From NCBI GenBank assembly GCA_023369685.1, contig SACZ01000001.1, positions 744,381 to 808,380 on the forward strand: 64,000 nucleotides of DNA. Reading direction: 5' to 3'. Below the pieces are notes generated by a model. It was not told where the DNA came from. It searched no databases and saw nothing but the letters and a program-made list of their open reading frames with translations. This DNA comes from Prolixibacteraceae bacterium JC049. Its GTDB lineage: Bacteria; Bacteroidota; Bacteroidia; Bacteroidales; Prolixibacteraceae. Shown here one piece after another: positions 51,245 to 58,104 of this stretch. Each line of letters begins with the position of its first letter. Position 1 is the stretch's first letter. The translations under genes were made by a program, and so were the position numbers.

Positions 51245-52745
51245 TATAAATCGAATAGCACTTATGTTGGTGCTACTTTTAATGGTTAGCAGTAGCTGGG
51301 CAAAGAAGAAGCCTAACTTTTTATTCATCATCACCGATGATCAGACCAATGAGTCGATTCATGCACTGAATAATCCAGATATTACAACTCCTCATTTGGA
51401 TAAACTGTCTAGCCAAGGTGTTGTATTTACTCACTGTTTTAACCAGGGATCATGGAGTGGAGCTGTGTGTATTGCCAGTCGTACTATGTTGAATACTGGT
51501 CGTTCGGTATTTCGTGCTCCCAACAATGCCAGTTATTTACCTTACCAAGGAAAAGGAGTAAAAGGTAGCGAGCAAGTAGCACTCTGGGGGGAGACTTTGC
51601 GTAAGAGCGGTTATCATACTTATTTGACTGGGAAGTGGCATAACTCCGACCTTTCTGTAAAGAAATCGTTTGACAGAGCCGAGGCCATTGGTCATGGAAT
51701 GTATCAGTCGAGAGACAAAAATGGCGACCATAAACCAGCATATAATCGCGATGGTTCGGCCGATGAAGTATGGAAAGCATGGGACAAGCAATTTACTGGT
51801 CACTGGAAACCAACAGTGAAAGACCTCATTTACGATGAAGATGGTAAACCTCAGATTGGTAAAAACTATGACGTACATGAGCATACTACCAATTTGTTTG
51901 CCGATAAGGCCATAAACTATTTGATGACAGAAGCCAAGTATTCTGATGATCCATTCTTTATGTATGTAGCATTCAATGCGCCACATGATCCTCGTCAGGC
52001 ACCTAAGCGATTTGTCGATATGTATCCTCGCGAAAAGATGAAAACGCCTGCCAGCTTCATGGGAGAACATCCATTCGATCAGGGCGATCATAAAATCAGA
52101 GATGAAGTGCTGGCACCATTCCCTCGTACCAAAGAGGCTGTTCAGGTGCATCAGAGCGAGTACTATGCTATCATTACTCATTTCGATGAGCAGTTGGGGC
52201 GAATTCTAGATGCTCTAAAAGCTACCGGGAAAGCAGATAACACTTACATCATCTTTACATCTGACCATGGTTTGGCAGTAGGAAAGCACGGACTGATGGG
52301 AAAACAGAGTCAATACGATCACAGTGTGCGTATGCCATTGATTATTGCCGGTCCTAAACTGGAAGGTGGTCGCAAAGTGGATGAAATGGTGTATATGCAG
52401 AGTGTTTATGCCACAACATGTGATTTGGCCGGAATTAAAACACCAAATACTGTTGAGTTTAGAAGTATTGCTCAATTGTTGAAAGACGATAAGGCCAAAG
52501 GAGAAAAATACATTTTCGGTACATATAAGAAGTTTCAGCGTATGATTCGCTCTGAGAGATACAAGTTGATTTTGTATCCTCAGGTGAAAGAAGCTCAATT
52601 ATTCGACTTGAAAAATGATCCGGAAGAATTAAATAACCTGTACGGAAAAACAGAAGTGAAGAACATTCAGCAGGAATTGTTTACTGCTCTTAAGCAAAAG
52701 CAACAAGAGCTAGGCGATAACCTTAAACTGGATATGTTCCAATAG
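51222..52745 (+). CDS. S1-family sulfatase with C-x-A-x-R site
   Basis: 507 aa (ATG 51222; ATG 51228 is an alternative). Signal peptide to about 27 ('MVSSSWA'). The formylglycine site is 'VCIASRTMLNTGR' (Cys83), the permitted C-x-A-x-R variant. Metal ligands lie in 'FLFIITDDQTNE' and 'IIFTSDHGLAVG'; 'LTGKWHNS' holds the conserved Lys/His. The family is distinct from the preceding sulfatase, so the pair probably removes sulfate from different positions of one glycan. It overlaps the upstream gene and ends before a strong terminator at 52828. Confidence 0.94.
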   Translation: MEMKRRNNINRIALMLVLLLMVSSSWAKKKPNFLFIITDDQTNESIHALNNPDITTPHLDKLSSQGVVFTHCFNQGSWSGAVCIASRTMLNTGRSVFRAPNNASYLPYQGKGVKGSEQVALWGETLRKSGYHTYLTGKWHNSDLSVKKSFDRAEAIGHGMYQSRDKNGDHKPAYNRDGSADEVWKAWDKQFTGHWKPTVKDLIYDEDGKPQIGKNYDVHEHTTNLFADKAINYLMTEAKYSDDPFFMYVAFNAPHDPRQAPKRFVDMYPREKMKTPASFMGEHPFDQGDHKIRDEVLAPFPRTKEAVQVHQSEYYAIITHFDEQLGRILDALKATGKADNTYIIFTSDHGLAVGKHGLMGKQSQYDHSVRMPLIIAGPKLEGGRKVDEMVYMQSVYATTCDLAGIKTPNTVEFRSIAQLLKDDKAKGEKYIFGTYKKFQRMIRSERYKLILYPQVKEAQLFDLKNDPEELNNLYGKTEVKNIQQELFTALKQKQQELGDNLKLDMFQ

Positions 52746-52827
52746 AATTTGTCTAAACCTTCTCAATCATAAAAACCAATTTCGGTTACCTTCAGCTTTA
52801 GTTAACGAACTAGTTGAGGTACACCAT

Positions 52828-52871
52828 AACGCTCCACACGATAGTACTCATTATTGCGTGGGGCGTTTTTT
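52828..52871 (+). terminator. Rho-independent terminator of the sulfatase operon
   Basis: 12-bp stem (52828-52839 with 52856-52867, two G-T pairs) and T6 at 52866-52871. Confidence 0.87.
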
Positions 52872-52920
52872 ATAGAGTTTAATCGTTGATGCGTTGAATC
52901 GTCTATTTCTCCGCTGGTTC

Positions 52921-53163
52921 AAAGCATGTCCTTGCGAGTACCCATCCCTTTGCCCCTTTCCCTTAGCCTGCGAATCCGGTTTCTCTTTTTCTTCAGTCTC
53001 CTCCGGCTAGCGCACATTTGTAATGTGTGCTTTTCTTTCCGACATCTAAAAAACAAATTAACGTTCATACGATTAAACTCATCCCCAATCGCAATGACGA
53101 TCACTTTGCTCTTTCCCCTTAGCAACCAAATCCAGTTTTCCTTTTATCCAGTTTCCGGATTCC
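52921..53163. repeat. degenerate dispersed repeat, copy B, with REP-like palindrome
   Basis: Contains matches to copy A (52921-52935 and 53147-53163) around a 9-bp palindrome with a 3-base loop (53010-53018 with 53022-53030; GCGCACATT/AATGTGTGC). The plus strand is C/T-rich. Small ORFs here on either strand look like chance. This fills most of the 511-base gap 52746-53256. Confidence 0.5.
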
Positions 53164-53208
53164 GAGTTTACCAAAGGGAGTCACAACACGGAACAGATTT
53201 CCCACCGT

Positions 53209-53252
53209 AATTAATAATTAACCATTAACCATTAATCACTAATAATTAATAA
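53209..53252. repeat. AT-rich short tandem tract
   Basis: Repeated 'ATTAACC' and 'TAATAATTAA' units just downstream (minus sense) of the HEPN-CBS gene stop. Simple-sequence tract; no terminator stem recognised. Confidence 0.55.
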
Positions 53253-53256
53253 CCCC

Positions 53257-53976
53257 TTATTCATGCAAATACTCTGCAATATCAGCCAATACAATAATGC
53301 CAGTCATTTTTTCTGCTGCTAGTCCATGTTTGGTGATAATTAGTGCATCGTAATACCAGTTGACCGGTGGTTGTTTAAACGATTTTCGGTATATGTCTGC
53401 TGCCTCATATACAGAAGTCGATTCGCTGATCAAGTCGTAGTTACCACTATATTCAGCACTATCCAATACGGTTTGAATAGGTGTTTCATCGATGTTTGGG
53501 TTATGCTCGGAAGCCAACCAATGAGCAATACAGTTGCCATTTAACACATCAACCAGTTTGCCATAATTCAATATGGGAATTTGTGAGATCATGTGTTTAT
53601 GCATCAGATCCAGTGCTTTTTTTAGCGGATCATCGAACTTGCAATAATATACTTGACGATTAAAGTGAGAGGCTTTCAGTGGCAGACTAATCTCTTTCCA
53701 TATTTTCTGAAAATGGATTAGCACTTCATCATGAGGCTCGGCTATTGCTACTCCATTGTAGCGTTTGTTGTGAACAATGGCATTGCGTAAATCGGCATAA
53801 GTCATTAAATCATCTTTGTATCTACGAAATACATGTTCCACTTTTGATGCTTCTCTTACTAAACGCACAAAGCTTTCGTAATAACCGTTGTTGTATTTGT
53901 TTTTCAGGTAGTGTTCTACATCGTGAAAGATGTTTAGAAACTGATCGGCGTTACTAATATTATTTTTTGCTGTCAT
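53257..53976 (-). CDS. HEPN-like domain fused to a CBS pair
   Basis: 239 aa, no signal peptide, cytoplasmic. The N-terminal ~95 residues are all-helical and contain 'DLRNAIVHN', an R-x4-H motif (Arg64, His69) typical of HEPN-fold ribonuclease or nucleotidyltransferase-partner proteins. Residues about 100-235 form two CBS motifs ('PLKKALDLMHKHMISQIPI' and 'SVYEAADIYRKS...ALIITKHG'), which usually bind adenine nucleotides and gate an attached activity. The start overlaps the upstream YkgJ-like gene by 17 bases. RNase activity is inferred only from the motif; a purely structural HEPN is possible. Confidence 0.72.
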   Translation of the reverse strand: MTAKNNISNADQFLNIFHDVEHYLKNKYNNGYYESFVRLVREASKVEHVFRRYKDDLMTYADLRNAIVHNKRYNGVAIAEPHDEVLIHFQKIWKEISLPLKASHFNRQVYYCKFDDPLKKALDLMHKHMISQIPILNYGKLVDVLNGNCIAHWLASEHNPNIDETPIQTVLDSAEYSGNYDLISESTSVYEAADIYRKSFKQPPVNWYYDALIITKHGLAAEKMTGIIVLADIAEYLHE

Positions 53977-54640
53977 GGGTAATTTTCATTTCAGGTTGGT
54001 TCAATTCGATGTTTAAACCGTGTTCTAGTTTTAATTCTGCACACTCAATATTTTCTGTTTTCAAGGCAGCTAAAAATCCTTCATTCATCATCCGTCCGGC
54101 CATTAATGGAAATTCAAGAAGTGCAGGGTAATTGTTTTTATCGTCGGGCTGTTCAAAAAAACGTTGACATGTGCTTAGCTTCATGCTTAAGTATATTCTG
54201 CATGCCATTGGTCTGGCCTCATAAGCCGTACACTTCCCATCAAAAAGAAGTGGACATTTGTGCTTAAGATTAAGAACGGCTTTGGAACCTAATTGCTCGG
54301 TCAATTGATATTTCTGTTTCGCTTTTTTAGCAATAGTTCGTTGTTGATTATTGGGTAACTGTTTTTTTATGTGTCGGGCTAAATAATCAATCTCTACAGA
54401 ATTAGCAAAAACAGCCTGGTGGCAACAGAATTCACACCTTGCTTTACAGTCAATAGCTATATTCTGTTTTCGGGCATGCTGAAGCAACGATTCAATCAAA
54501 GCATCAATGTTTTCATACATTCTGCGTTGGGCATCAAAAAGCTTCTCTTTGTTGAAGCCATTTTCTATAACCGATAAACCTAATCGATAACCGTCGGCAA
54601 ATAGCATGCGTTCGTGTTCAGTTTTTGGGTAGTTACTCAT
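53960..54640 (-). CDS. YkgJ-family cysteine-cluster protein
   Basis: 226 aa, cytoplasmic. Cysteine cluster C65-x3-C69-x2-C72-C73 ('CKARCEFCC') plus a second set in 'HKCPLLFDGKCTAYEARPMACR' and a later Cys, the pattern of the YkgJ/UPF0153 family, which is predicted to bind Zn or an Fe-S cluster. The N-terminal ~60 residues are helical. The biochemical role of the family is poorly defined. It is translationally coupled to the HEPN-CBS gene (17-base overlap). Confidence 0.85.
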   Translation of the reverse strand: MSNYPKTEHERMLFADGYRLGLSVIENGFNKEKLFDAQRRMYENIDALIESLLQHARKQNIAIDCKARCEFCCHQAVFANSVEIDYLARHIKKQLPNNQQRTIAKKAKQKYQLTEQLGSKAVLNLKHKCPLLFDGKCTAYEARPMACRIYLSMKLSTCQRFFEQPDDKNNYPALLEFPLMAGRMMNEGFLAALKTENIECAELKLEHGLNIELNQPEMKITHDSKK

Positions 54641-54773
54641 TGGTATAGGTAATTTGTTGGGTAACTACGAATATAGGCACATTGCTGTTAAATAACCAGT
54701 AAATGAATCTGGATTGATACTATTGTAAATCATTTTTTGTAAAATTGTACCACAGCAATAGAAAACGAACAAC

Positions 54774-55556
54774 TTGTTACATTATACAAAATACGAACAT
54801 CCTGAAAGTAAACAGTGGGTTACTTTTGTGCATGGAGCAGGAGGGAGCTCTTCTGTATGGTTCAAACAAATAAAAGCATTTAAGGCACACTTCAATGTGT
54901 TATTAATTGATTTACGTGGGCACGGTCGATCGCAAAAGCATGTGAATTATCGAGAGCTACAGCGCTATACATTCAATTCGGTAACCAAAGATGTGGTTGA
55001 AGTCCTCGACCATTTAAAAATTGAAGCTACTCATATGGTAGGAATCTCGTTGGGAACTATCATTATTCGAGAGTTAGCGGAAAATTGGCCCGATAGAGTA
55101 AAATCTATGGTGATGGGTGGAGCAATCCTAAAAATGAATTTTCGCTCTCAGATACTAATGAAGTTAGGCTTTTGGCTGAAATCGTTGGTGCCTTATTTGT
55201 TACTATACAAGTTGTTTGCGTTTGTTATTATGCCACGTCGTAAACATGTGGAAGCACGAAGCTTATTCGTTCGGGAAGCTCGCAAGTTATATCAGCGCGA
55301 GTTTATTCGTTGGTTTAAACTCACTGCCGACCTAAATCCTTTGTTGAAATGGTTCCGATCTAAAGAGATTAGTATCCCAACGCTATATGTTATGGGGGAC
55401 GAGGATTATATGTTTCTTCCATCGGTGCAGATGGTAGCCAATCAACACGAATCGGCTCAATTGGTAGTACTCCAAAATTCAGGGCATGTTTGTAATGTCG
55501 ATCAACCGGGATTATTCAACGATCACTCTATCGATTTTATTTACAAGAATCATTAA
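54774..55556 (+). CDS. alpha/beta hydrolase
   Basis: 260 aa. No ATG is available at the N-terminus: an in-frame stop lies at 54759 and the conserved fold begins at once, so the start is probably TTG 54774. Motifs: oxyanion 'VHGAGGSSSVWF', 'IDLRGHGRS', nucleophile elbow 'MVGISLGT' (Ser92), acid in 'YVMGDEDYMF' and catalytic His in 'NSGHVCN'. It resembles small soluble esterases or lactonases of the abhydrolase_1 family. Substrate unknown. Transcribed away from the YkgJ-like gene. Confidence 0.85.
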   Translation: MLHYTKYEHPESKQWVTFVHGAGGSSSVWFKQIKAFKAHFNVLLIDLRGHGRSQKHVNYRELQRYTFNSVTKDVVEVLDHLKIEATHMVGISLGTIIIRELAENWPDRVKSMVMGGAILKMNFRSQILMKLGFWLKSLVPYLLLYKLFAFVIMPRRKHVEARSLFVREARKLYQREFIRWFKLTADLNPLLKWFRSKEISIPTLYVMGDEDYMFLPSVQMVANQHESAQLVVLQNSGHVCNVDQPGLFNDHSIDFIYKNH

Positions 55557-55679
55557 GCAGAATGTCGATATAGATTTGTTCTACACCATGAATCAATGAT
55601 GTAGTTTGTTATTTCTATGTGGAAGTAGTAGTGTATTCTATGTAGAAGAGAAACATGGAGGCTCAGACAAAAGGGCATA

Positions 55680-55712
55680 AAAAAACTGTCTGATTCTTAA
55701 CCAGACAGTTTC
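55680..55712 (-). terminator. Rho-independent terminator after the ferredoxin gene
   Basis: 10-bp perfect stem (55683-55692 with 55702-55711), 9-base loop. On the minus strand it is followed by T6, so it suits the ferredoxin gene; it may also stop read-through from the alpha/beta hydrolase. Confidence 0.87.
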
Positions 55713-55733
55713 TCATTTCTTTATGCTATAAAA

Positions 55734-55904
55734 CTATTCAGCTGGTGCGATAGCTTCAACTGGACATACATCAGTGCATGATCCACAGTCAGTACACAAT
55801 TCAGCGTCGATTGTGTAGATATCACCCTCTGCAATAGCTTCTACCGGACATTCATCAATACAAGTTCCGCAAGCAATGCAATCTTCAGAAATAACGTAAG
55901 CCAT
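55734..55904 (-). CDS. 2[4Fe-4S] bacterial-type ferredoxin (56 aa)
   Basis: 56 aa, found by translating the minus strand. Two classic clusters: 'CIACGTCIDECP' and 'CTDCGSCTDVCP', each C-x2-C-x2-C-x3-CP, in an internally duplicated clostridial-type ferredoxin rich in Glu/Asp. A cytoplasmic low-potential electron carrier, for example for pyruvate:ferredoxin oxidoreductase, pointing to anaerobic or facultative metabolism. It has a well-matched promoter upstream (55950-55979) and a strong terminator downstream, so it is a stand-alone gene. Confidence 0.96.
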   Translation of the reverse strand: MAYVISEDCIACGTCIDECPVEAIAEGDIYTIDAELCTDCGSCTDVCPVEAIAPAE

Positions 55905-55949
55905 AATCTTAACAATTTAGGTTGAATAATTTGTCTTCTTATGATTCCA

Positions 55950-55979
55950 CAAATGTAAGAAGTTTGATAAAAAAACAAA
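55950..55979 (-). promoter_or_regulatory. Bacteroidota housekeeping promoter of the ferredoxin gene
   Basis: Minus strand: -33 TTTG (plus 55976-55979), 18-base spacer, -7 TACATTTG (plus 55950-55957), matching TTTG/TAnnTTTG. Predicted leader about 40 bases to the ATG. Confidence 0.65.
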
Positions 55980-56133
55980 GCTGTAAACGAAATTCTTTTT
56001 TGAGTGTTAACTTTGTGGTTGTTTTGCATAAATAAAAACAAAGCACATATAATCAAAACATTAAGTTTGTTAGAGGGCATTGGGTTGACTCTGAAAAACT
56101 TAGTAATTTCAAATAAGTATAAATTAATATTAC

Positions 56134-56961
56134 ATGGAATTGGGGAATAATATACTATATGCCTTCTTATTAACGCTTTTTGCAGGTTTGTCGACGGGGA
56201 TTGGAAGTTTAATTGCATTTACAGCAAAGCGGACCAATACAAAATTGTTATCTATTTCATTGGGTTTTTCAGCTGGGGTGATGATTTATGTATCATTTAT
56301 CGAAATATTCCCCAGTGCGAAAGAGAGTTTAGAATCGGCATTTGGTGAAAAAATAGGAACCTGGTATACTGTTGCTGCCTTTTTTGGTGGAATGTTATTG
56401 ATAGCACTGATTGATAAATTTATTCCCAGTTTCGAGAATCCACACGAAATGCAGAAGGTGGAGAATATGAATGATGAACAGCAGGCTCAGAATTTCAGGA
56501 AGCTATATCGAATGGGAATATTAACAGCTTTAGCATTGGCTATTCATAATTTTCCGGAAGGCTTAGCCACTTTTGTTGCTGCGCTGAATGATCCATCGGT
56601 GGGAGTTGCTATTGCCATTGCTATTGCCATACATAATATTCCAGAAGGAATTGCTGTTTCTGTGCCAATATATTATGCAACGGGAAGTCGCAAAAAAGCA
56701 TTCTGGCTATCGTTCCTTTCTGGTTTAAGTGAGCCAGTAGGTGCCATTGTTGGTTTCTTATTGCTGATGCCGTTTGTTAGTGAAGCTAACTTAGAAGTTT
56801 TTAATGGCGTCGTTCTTTCGGCAGTGGGGGGAATTATGGTTTTTATCTCACTAGATGAATTATTACCATCAGCAGAAGAGTATGGTGAACATCATCTGTC
56901 TATTTATGGGTTGGTGGCCGGAATGGCTGTTATGGCATTGAGCCTGTTGGTTTTAACGTAA
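56134..56961 (+). CDS. zupT: ZIP-family metal transporter (ZupT-like)
   Basis: 275 aa inner-membrane protein with about eight helices. The metal-site helices are clear: 'AIHNFPEGLATFV' (TM4) and 'AIHNIPEGIAVSVPIYYATG' (TM5), the paired H-N-x-P-E-G motifs of ZupT-type zinc/divalent-metal importers. A hydrophilic loop (about 100-125) follows TM3. Length is normal. Two TAnnTTTG boxes lie upstream (56008-56015 and 56062-56069) without good -33 elements, so the promoter is ambiguous. Imports Zn2+ and possibly Fe2+ or Mn2+. Confidence 0.93.
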   Translation: MELGNNILYAFLLTLFAGLSTGIGSLIAFTAKRTNTKLLSISLGFSAGVMIYVSFIEIFPSAKESLESAFGEKIGTWYTVAAFFGGMLLIALIDKFIPSFENPHEMQKVENMNDEQQAQNFRKLYRMGILTALALAIHNFPEGLATFVAALNDPSVGVAIAIAIAIHNIPEGIAVSVPIYYATGSRKKAFWLSFLSGLSEPVGAIVGFLLLMPFVSEANLEVFNGVVLSAVGGIMVFISLDELLPSAEEYGEHHLSIYGLVAGMAVMALSLLVLT

Positions 56962-57039
56962 AGTGTTTTGAACAAAAATAGGATAGGAATTGTTCCCTTA
57001 GAGATACTGCTATAATGTTGTGCCTCTATAATAAAACCT

Positions 57040-58062
57040 ATGAAAAGGTTTTGGACTATATTTCTGTTTGTATTTTGTTTAAGTGCAGTAGGTCAGAAAA
57101 AAGTTAAAATCCCACTGCAAGTATTTAATAATGCCCAATTTTTAGATGGAAAAAGAATAAATTCCGACAATTTAATAGCTCCTGTTTCAATATCTTTTTT
57201 CGATTCTCTACTTCTGGTGAAAAGTGAAGTAGGCGAATATTATTATTCGATACTGAATGCGAAAACAGGGAAACTGATAAACCAATTTGGATCCAAAGGT
57301 TCGGCAAAAGGACAACTTGCTTATCCTACAGCTGCCAATATAGATTGGAATAAAAAACAAATTTGGGTTTATGATATTCTGAAAAAGAGTATCCAGTTCT
57401 ATAATATTCAGAAACTACTTACAAGAAAGAGAAACTGTTTAGATTTGGCTATTGAGTTGGATTCGGTTCGTATGAAACGAATTTGCCAAGTAAGTGACAA
57501 ATTATTTCTTGGAATTCCAGAGTGTTGTCAAAACTCCAAGAAGCGATTTATTCTTCTGGATAAAGAGAAGCAATGTCTGTTAGAGCGAACGGTGGCATTT
57601 CCCGATGATCATTTCTTGGTTCCTTGTTTTATGATGGAATCGTTGTATTGCACGTCAGTTGATTTCTGTAAATCAGGCAAGAAGTTGGTAGCTATTCATC
57701 GTCATTTCGATCAGGTTATCATATATTCTGAAGATTTGAAACCGTTGATTTATATCCGGGGACCATTCATGATAAGGCCAGAGTTTTATTTCGATGAGAA
57801 ACGAATTGCATTGAAAAAAGTACAATTGGTGTCTAATTCGATCTCTTGTGGGAAAGATGGATTTATGTTCAATATTTTCAGTGGGAAAGATAAAATTCAG
57901 GATTGTTATGAATACGTGCTTTGGTATAATTACGAAGGGGAATTACAGAAGTGTTTTCGTCTAAATCATAAGATTCGGGATATTGATGTGGATTGGGAAA
58001 ATCGGGCTATATACGGAATCTGTAAGGTGGATAAAAAGTCGGTATATAAATATGAATTTTAA
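57040..58062 (+). CDS. secreted 6-bladed beta-propeller protein (BF3164/TolB-like_6 type)
   Basis: 340 aa. Signal peptide to about 18 ('LSAVGQ'), no lipobox. Blade-like strands begin with 'ISFFDSLLLVKSEVGEYYYSI', followed by 'NQFGSKGSAKGQLAYP', the common 'FG-x-x-G-x-G' turn of BF3164-like propellers; the tail ends 'RDIDVDWENRAIYGI'. Such proteins are frequent, poorly characterised periplasmic or surface sensors/binders in Bacteroidota. There are several Cys residues, including 'PECCQ'. No enzymatic motif seen. Confidence 0.7.
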   Translation: MKRFWTIFLFVFCLSAVGQKKVKIPLQVFNNAQFLDGKRINSDNLIAPVSISFFDSLLLVKSEVGEYYYSILNAKTGKLINQFGSKGSAKGQLAYPTAANIDWNKKQIWVYDILKKSIQFYNIQKLLTRKRNCLDLAIELDSVRMKRICQVSDKLFLGIPECCQNSKKRFILLDKEKQCLLERTVAFPDDHFLVPCFMMESLYCTSVDFCKSGKKLVAIHRHFDQVIIYSEDLKPLIYIRGPFMIRPEFYFDEKRIALKKVQLVSNSISCGKDGFMFNIFSGKDKIQDCYEYVLWYNYEGELQKCFRLNHKIRDIDVDWENRAIYGICKVDKKSVYKYEF

Positions 58063-58066
58063 AAAT

Positions 58067-58102
58067 AAAGCCTTGAAATCATCAGATCTCAAGGCTTTGT
58101 CT
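58067..58102. terminator. bidirectional terminator between convergent genes
   Basis: 10-bp stem AAAGCCTTGA (58067-58076) with TCAAGGCTTT (58089-58098). On the minus strand ATTTTT follows, so it is strongest for the 58105-61476 gene; plus-strand use is weaker. Confidence 0.8.
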
Positions 58103-58104
58103 TA

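Noticed and set aside
51537-52181. Long antisense open frame (214 codons) opposite the second sulfatase
   Set aside because: It lies wholly opposite a well-supported sulfatase gene, shows no recognisable domain and has biased, low-complexity composition.
52926-53210. Open frames on both strands (68 and 94 codons) in the sulfatase-HEPN gap
   Set aside because: They lie in repeat-like, C/T-biased sequence containing palindromes; no homology or start context.
53209-53252. Possible CRISPR-like or tandem array
   Set aside because: Units are only 7-10 bases, AT-only and imperfect; no spacers and no cas genes.
56008-56069. Definite promoter for the ZIP transporter
   Set aside because: Two TAnnTTTG boxes compete and neither has a good -33 element; noted in the gene entry rather than listed as a feature.
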